From an uncultured Tepidimonas sp. (GTDB lineage: Bacteria; Pseudomonadota; Gammaproteobacteria; Burkholderiales; Burkholderiaceae_C), in NCBI GenBank assembly GCA_937949455.1, contig CALEDU010000228.1, forward strand, positions 1 to 9,318: a DNA stretch of 9,318 nucleotides, given 5' to 3'. Each line of letters begins with the position of its first letter. The first letter of the stretch is position 1. Below the pieces are notes generated by a model. That model was not told the origin of the DNA, ran no database searches, and worked only from the letters and a program-made list of their open reading frames with translations. Of the stretch, positions 6,988 to 9,318 are shown in pieces. The translations under genes and the position numbers were made by a program.

Positions 6988-7209
6988 ATGGCCAATATGT
7001 CGCTGACAACGTCTCTCGCCGCACAAGCCGCTTTCCCGGCGAGCGCGGCGTCGGGGGCTGTCCAAATCTTGGTGTTGCGCAAGGCATTGCAATTGCAGCA
7101 ACAAGGGGCGCTGGCGCTGCTCAATGCCCTGCCACAACCCACCCCGGTGGGGGATTTGCCGCTGGCCACCCACGGTAGCCTGGGAACCCAGGTCAACGTG
7201 ATGGTGTGA
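6988..7209 (+). CDS. YjfB-like putative motility protein
   Basis: The 73-residue product has the layout of the small YjfB-type putative motility family as I recall it: a Ser/Ala-rich N-terminal helix (SLTTSLAAQAA, 5-15), a conserved-looking helix VQILVLRKALQLQQQGALALLNALPQ (25-50) and a short C-terminal tail ending GTQVNVMV (66-73). No signal peptide or membrane segment is evident. The molecular role of the family is not established; the link to motility comes from the family name and from flagellar associations, and nothing in this window is a flagellar gene. It is the only plus-strand gene here, head-to-head with prpE (136 bases between starts) and facing the tRNA gene. No clean Shine-Dalgarno precedes ATG 6988 or the alternative ATG 6997, and I found no good sigma-28 promoter. 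The opposite strand also holds an open frame (6957-7196), but it is Cys/Ala-rich and looks like a shadow. Confidence 0.75.
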   Translation: MANMSLTTSLAAQAAFPASAASGAVQILVLRKALQLQQQGALALLNALPQPTPVGDLPLATHGSLGTQVNVMV

Positions 7210-7302
7210 TGATGGTACAGTCTCGGTTGGCTGCGGCTGGCCGGCTGACTTTGCTTGACCCTAAGAGCAAGCTCCTTCGTGGGAGTGTGCTGCTGTGGTG
7301 CA
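7210..7302. other. Non-coding gap between the YjfB-like gene and tRNA-Val
   Basis: This 93-base stretch between converging transcripts holds only small inverted repeats. AAGAG (7263-7267) with CTCTT-like CTCCT (7272-7276) can form a short stem with one wobble in the tRNA trailer direction, and CTCC (7272-7275) can pair with GGAG (7282-7285). GCTTG and CAAGC flank a ten-base loop at 7253-7272. None is followed by a T-run, so I do not call a terminator. Confidence 0.4.
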
Positions 7303-7377
7303 TGGTGGGTGATGCAGGGTTCGAACCTACGACCCCTGCCGTGTGAAGGCAGTGCTCTACCGCTGAGCTAATCACCC
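7303..7377 (-). tRNA. tRNA-Val (anticodon CAC), CCA encoded
   Basis: The minus strand folds into a full cloverleaf. The seven-base acceptor stem pairs GGGTGAT with ATCACCC, the D arm is GCTC...GAGC, and the anticodon stem CTGCC/GGCAG encloses the loop TTCACAC, so the anticodon is CAC, reading the valine codon GUG. The T arm is GTAGG-TTCGAAC-CCTGC with one wobble pair. The discriminator is A and the 3' CCA is encoded at 7303-7305. It lies 28 bases after the dnaQ stop with its own TATAAT box. No neighbouring integrase or repeated 3' end suggests use as an attachment site. Confidence 0.96.
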
Positions 7378-7391
7378 GGTCAGTGGGCAAG

Positions 7392-7397
7392 ATTATA
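7392..7397 (-). promoter_or_regulatory. Perfect -10 box upstream of tRNA-Val
   Basis: The minus strand reads TATAAT in the gap between the dnaQ stop and the tRNA, about 14 bases before the mature 5' end, so transcription would begin only a few bases upstream of the tRNA. No consensus -35 lies at 16-18 bases because that region is the 3' end of dnaQ. An A/T-rich stretch lies just upstream. The spacer overlaps an inverted repeat GCGT-7-ACGC (7398-7412) that spans the dnaQ stop. Confidence 0.55.
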
Positions 7398-7405
7398 GCG
7401 TATTT

Positions 7406-8155
7406 TTAACGCATCTCGGCCCTGTCCTGCTGCAGCCATGCCATGGGCTGTGGCTCCTCGACACGTCGCCATACCGTACGGCCCTTGGACTCCTTGTCGA
7501 GTGCTTCCAGCATTGCGGCGTGCTCGGTCCGTTCGGCCTCGCTGGCTGGCAGCACAGGCAATTCGAAGGCAGTCAGATCACACCGCTCGAGCAGACCGGT
7601 CGTTCCCGTATCGTGCTGCAGCTCGATGATCAAGGACTCTTGCCCTCGGGTCATGTAGATGTAAACGTCGGCAAGCAGCTGCGCGTCGAGCAGCGCACCA
7701 TGAAGCTGGCGGCCGGAGTTGTCCACCCCCAGTCGATCGCACAGGGCGTCCAGCCCGTTGCGCTTGCCCGGCCATAGTTCTTTGGCCATGACCAGGGTAT
7801 CGATCACTCCGCCGACCAGACTCCGGGTCGGCCCCAGCCCCAGGCGGCCAAATTCCGCATCTAAAAAACCCAGATCGAAGGGGGCGTTGTGAATGACCAG
7901 CTCGGCCCCCCGCAAGTAGTCGAGCAGCTCGGCAGCGATGTCGGCAAAGCGCGGCTTGTCTGCCAAAAAATCCAGCGTGATGCCGTGCACGCGCAAGGCA
8001 TCTTCGTGGATGTCGCGCTCCGGGTTCAGATAGAAATGCCGGTTGTTGCCGGTGAGCTGGCGGTTGACCAGTTCCACACAGCCGATTTCGATGATGCGGT
8101 CACCATCCTGGGGGGACAGGCCGGTGGTTTCGGTGTCGAGGACGATCTGGCGCAT
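7406..8155 (-). CDS. dnaQ: DNA polymerase III epsilon subunit, 3'-5' proofreading exonuclease
   Basis: The 249-residue protein is the DEDDh-type exonuclease that removes misinserted nucleotides during replication as part of the polymerase III core. The catalytic set is complete: Asp7 and Glu9 in LDTETTG (6-12), Asp94 in HNAPFD (89-94), and His152 with Asp157 in LHGALLDA (151-158), matching Exo I, II and III. VIDTLVMAKELWPGKRNGLDALCDRLGV (118-144) is the typical epsilon helix-loop segment. The C-terminal tail (about 190-249) is the flexible region that in E. coli binds the alpha subunit. The length fits DnaQ rather than short RNase T-like proteins. ATG 8155 (MRQIVLDTET) is chosen because the motif begins immediately; the longer frame from 8383 overlaps fdx and is not protein-like. 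Eleven bases separate it from fdx, with GAGG about 12 bases before the start, so it is probably co-transcribed with hscA-fdx. Confidence 0.96.
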   Translation of the reverse strand: MRQIVLDTETTGLSPQDGDRIIEIGCVELVNRQLTGNNRHFYLNPERDIHEDALRVHGITLDFLADKPRFADIAAELLDYLRGAELVIHNAPFDLGFLDAEFGRLGLGPTRSLVGGVIDTLVMAKELWPGKRNGLDALCDRLGVDNSGRQLHGALLDAQLLADVYIYMTRGQESLIIELQHDTGTTGLLERCDLTAFELPVLPASEAERTEHAAMLEALDKESKGRTVWRRVEEPQPMAWLQQDRAEMR

Positions 8156-8166
8156 GGGCCCCAGCC

Positions 8167-8505
8167 TCAGTGCCGCTCGCGGGCATGGTTGATGGAGTAA
8201 CGCGGAATCTCGACCGTGACGTCGTGTGTGCCCAGCCGCGCCTGGCAACTGAGCCGCGACTGGGGCTCCAGCCCCCAGGCCTTGTCGAGCATGTCCTCCT
8301 CCTCTTCCGTCGCAGGATTGAGCGATTCGAAGCCCTGGCGCACGATGACGTGACAGGTGGTGCAAGCACAGCTCATTTCGCACGCGTGCTCGATTTCAAT
8401 ATCGTGATCGAGCAGCGCCTCGCACAAGCTGGTGCCGGTGGGGGCATGGAGGGTGGCGCCTTGCGGGCAGTACTCGGGGTGGGGCAAAACGGTGATCGTG
8501 GGCAT
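8167..8505 (-). CDS. fdx: ISC-type [2Fe-2S] ferredoxin
   Basis: The 112-residue adrenodoxin-like ferredoxin supplies electrons to iron-sulfur cluster assembly on IscU. The cluster ligands are Cys42, Cys48, Cys51 and Cys87 in the pattern C-X5-C-X2-C-X35-C, within HACEMSCACTTCH and RLSCQA; an extra Cys46 lies inside the loop. The acidic stretch TEEEEDMLDKAWGL (67-80) and the C-terminal VEIPRYSINHARE are typical of the ISC Fdx, distinct from plant-type ferredoxins. The length matches the E. coli protein (about 111 residues). The ATG at 8505 follows the hscA TGA with no intervening base, and GGAG about ten bases upstream lies inside the end of hscA, which implies coupled translation. It is followed by dnaQ rather than iscX. 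Confidence 0.97.
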   Translation of the reverse strand: MPTITVLPHPEYCPQGATLHAPTGTSLCEALLDHDIEIEHACEMSCACTTCHVIVRQGFESLNPATEEEEDMLDKAWGLEPQSRLSCQARLGTHDVTVEIPRYSINHARERH

Positions 8506-9318
8506 TCAGAGATTCTCCACATGCCGGCCCGCCAGGGCCTGGGCAATGCTGCGGTTCATGCGGCGGGCGGCGAAGTCCTCGGTGCCTTTGGCCAAGGCCT
8601 CGGTCGCGGCATCGATGGCGGCGGCATCCGTCCTGGTGCGCGCGGATTCGACAGCCGCCATCAGGGAGAGCACCGCAGCGCGCTCGTCATCGGTCAGCAG
8701 GTCGCCATCGGCAGCCAGAGCGCTGCGGGTCGCCTCCAGCATCCGTTCGGCCTCGACGCGGGCCTCGATCAGGGCCCGGGCCTGCATGTCTTGCTGCGCC
8801 GTGGCAAAGCCGTCTTGCAGCATACGGGCTATGTGTTCGTCGGTCAGACCGTAGGATGGCTTGACATCGATGTGGGCTTCGACACCGGTGCTTTGCTCGC
8901 GCGCACTGACGGTCAGCAGGCCGTCGGCGTCCACCGTGAAGGTAACACGGATGCGCGCAGCCCCGGCCGCCATGGGCGGGATGCCACGCAACTCGAAGCG
9001 CGCCAGGCTGCGACAGTCTTGCACCAGATCGCGTTCGCCCTGCACCACGTGCAGCGCCAGCGCTGTCTGGCCATCCCGGTAGGTCGTGAAATCCTGCGCC
9101 CGGGCGGTGGGGATGGGGGTGTTGCGCGGCACGATGCGCTCGACCAGCCCGCCCATGGTCTCGATGCCCAGCGACAGCGGAATGACGTCGAGCAGCAACA
9201 GCTCGCCGTTGGCGTCGTTGCCCGCCAGTTGATTGGCCTGGATGGCCGCACCCAGGGCCACCACTTCGTCGGGGTTGAGGTTGGTCAATGGCTCGTGGCC
9301 GAACGCCTGGGCGACAGC
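8506..9318 (-). CDS. hscA: Fe-S assembly chaperone HscA, C-terminal part, cut by window edge
   Basis: The last 270 residues of an Hsp70-type protein are present, open at the window end. Visible are the end of the nucleotide-binding domain ([15 protein letters not shown], fragment residues 15-29), the interdomain linker and substrate-binding sheet ([17 protein letters not shown], 41-57; [18 protein letters not shown], 63-80; [17 protein letters not shown], 94-110), [14 protein letters not shown] (126-139), SYGLTDEHI (155-163) and the helical lid ending with [10 protein letters not shown] (248-257). [15 protein letters not shown] and [15 protein letters not shown] are HscA-like rather than DnaK-like, where [14 protein letters not shown] is usual. 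HscA hydrolyses ATP with HscB to release clusters from IscU. The reading frame has no start in the window; a TTG at 9288 is internal. It abuts fdx directly (TGA followed at once by ATG). Confidence 0.96.
   Translation of the reverse strand, partial: AVAQAFGHEPLTNLNPDEVVALGAAIQANQLAGNDANGELLLLDVIPLSLGIETMGGLVERIVPRNTPIPTARAQDFTTYRDGQTALALHVVQGERDLVQDCRSLARFELRGIPPMAAGAARIRVTFTVDADGLLTVSAREQSTGVEAHIDVKPSYGLTDEHIARMLQDGFATAQQDMQARALIEARVEAERMLEATRSALAADGDLLTDDERAAVLSLMAAVESARTRTDAAAIDAATEALAKGTEDFAARRMNRSIAQALAGRHVENL

Noticed and set aside
6957..7196. Minus-strand 79-codon open frame opposite the YjfB-like gene
   Set aside because: It is rich in Cys and Ala with no recognised pattern, while the plus strand matches a known small family over most of its length.
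7303..7377. tRNA-Val as an attachment site of an integrated element
   Set aside because: No integrase gene, no direct repeat of the tRNA 3' end and no base-composition change is visible nearby.
8156..8383. Longer dnaQ start at 8383 that would overlap fdx
   Set aside because: The extra 76 residues are the out-of-frame reading of fdx; the Exo I motif starts six residues after ATG 8155, as usual for DnaQ.

Overview
The window looks like ordinary chromosome of a GC-rich betaproteobacterium, most likely Burkholderiales. This rests on protein style (a PrpE-type propionyl-CoA synthetase, an odhA-odhB-lpd cluster, an isc tail hscA-fdx) and on high GC; it is an inference without database comparison. 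Nearly everything is transcribed from the minus strand. In transcription order the genes are hscA (partial), fdx, dnaQ, tRNA-Val(CAC), prpE, an ArsR-family regulator gene, odhA, odhB and lpd (partial). The one clear exception is a small plus-strand gene for a YjfB-like putative motility protein, between prpE and the tRNA.

Right part (7406-9318): the end of an iron-sulfur cluster assembly operon. The C-terminal 270 residues of the HscA chaperone are followed with no gap by the ISC [2Fe-2S] ferredoxin. After 11 bases comes dnaQ, the proofreading exonuclease subunit of DNA polymerase III. A tRNA-Val gene with its CCA encoded follows dnaQ and has a perfect TATAAT box just past the dnaQ stop codon.

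Middle part (6852-7302): the plus-strand YjfB-like gene lies head-to-head with prpE and converges on the tRNA gene. The remaining sequence holds only weak promoter and inverted-repeat candidates.

Left part (1-6851): a central-carbon block. PrpE makes propionyl-CoA from propionate. The ArsR-type regulator begins 51 bases after prpE. OdhA (E1), OdhB (E2) and Lpd (E3) make up the 2-oxoglutarate dehydrogenase complex, which yields succinyl-CoA, CO2 and NADH. The 169-base odhA leader is the most structured non-coding stretch: it has two tandem hairpins, the second abutting the Shine-Dalgarno sequence, whose 5' arm could alternatively pair with that Shine-Dalgarno.

I see no mobile element, CRISPR array, phage gene or clearly new multi-gene system. 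The points most worth a second look are the cysteine-containing ArsR regulator between prpE and odhA, the odhA leader structure, and the opposite-strand YjfB-like gene.
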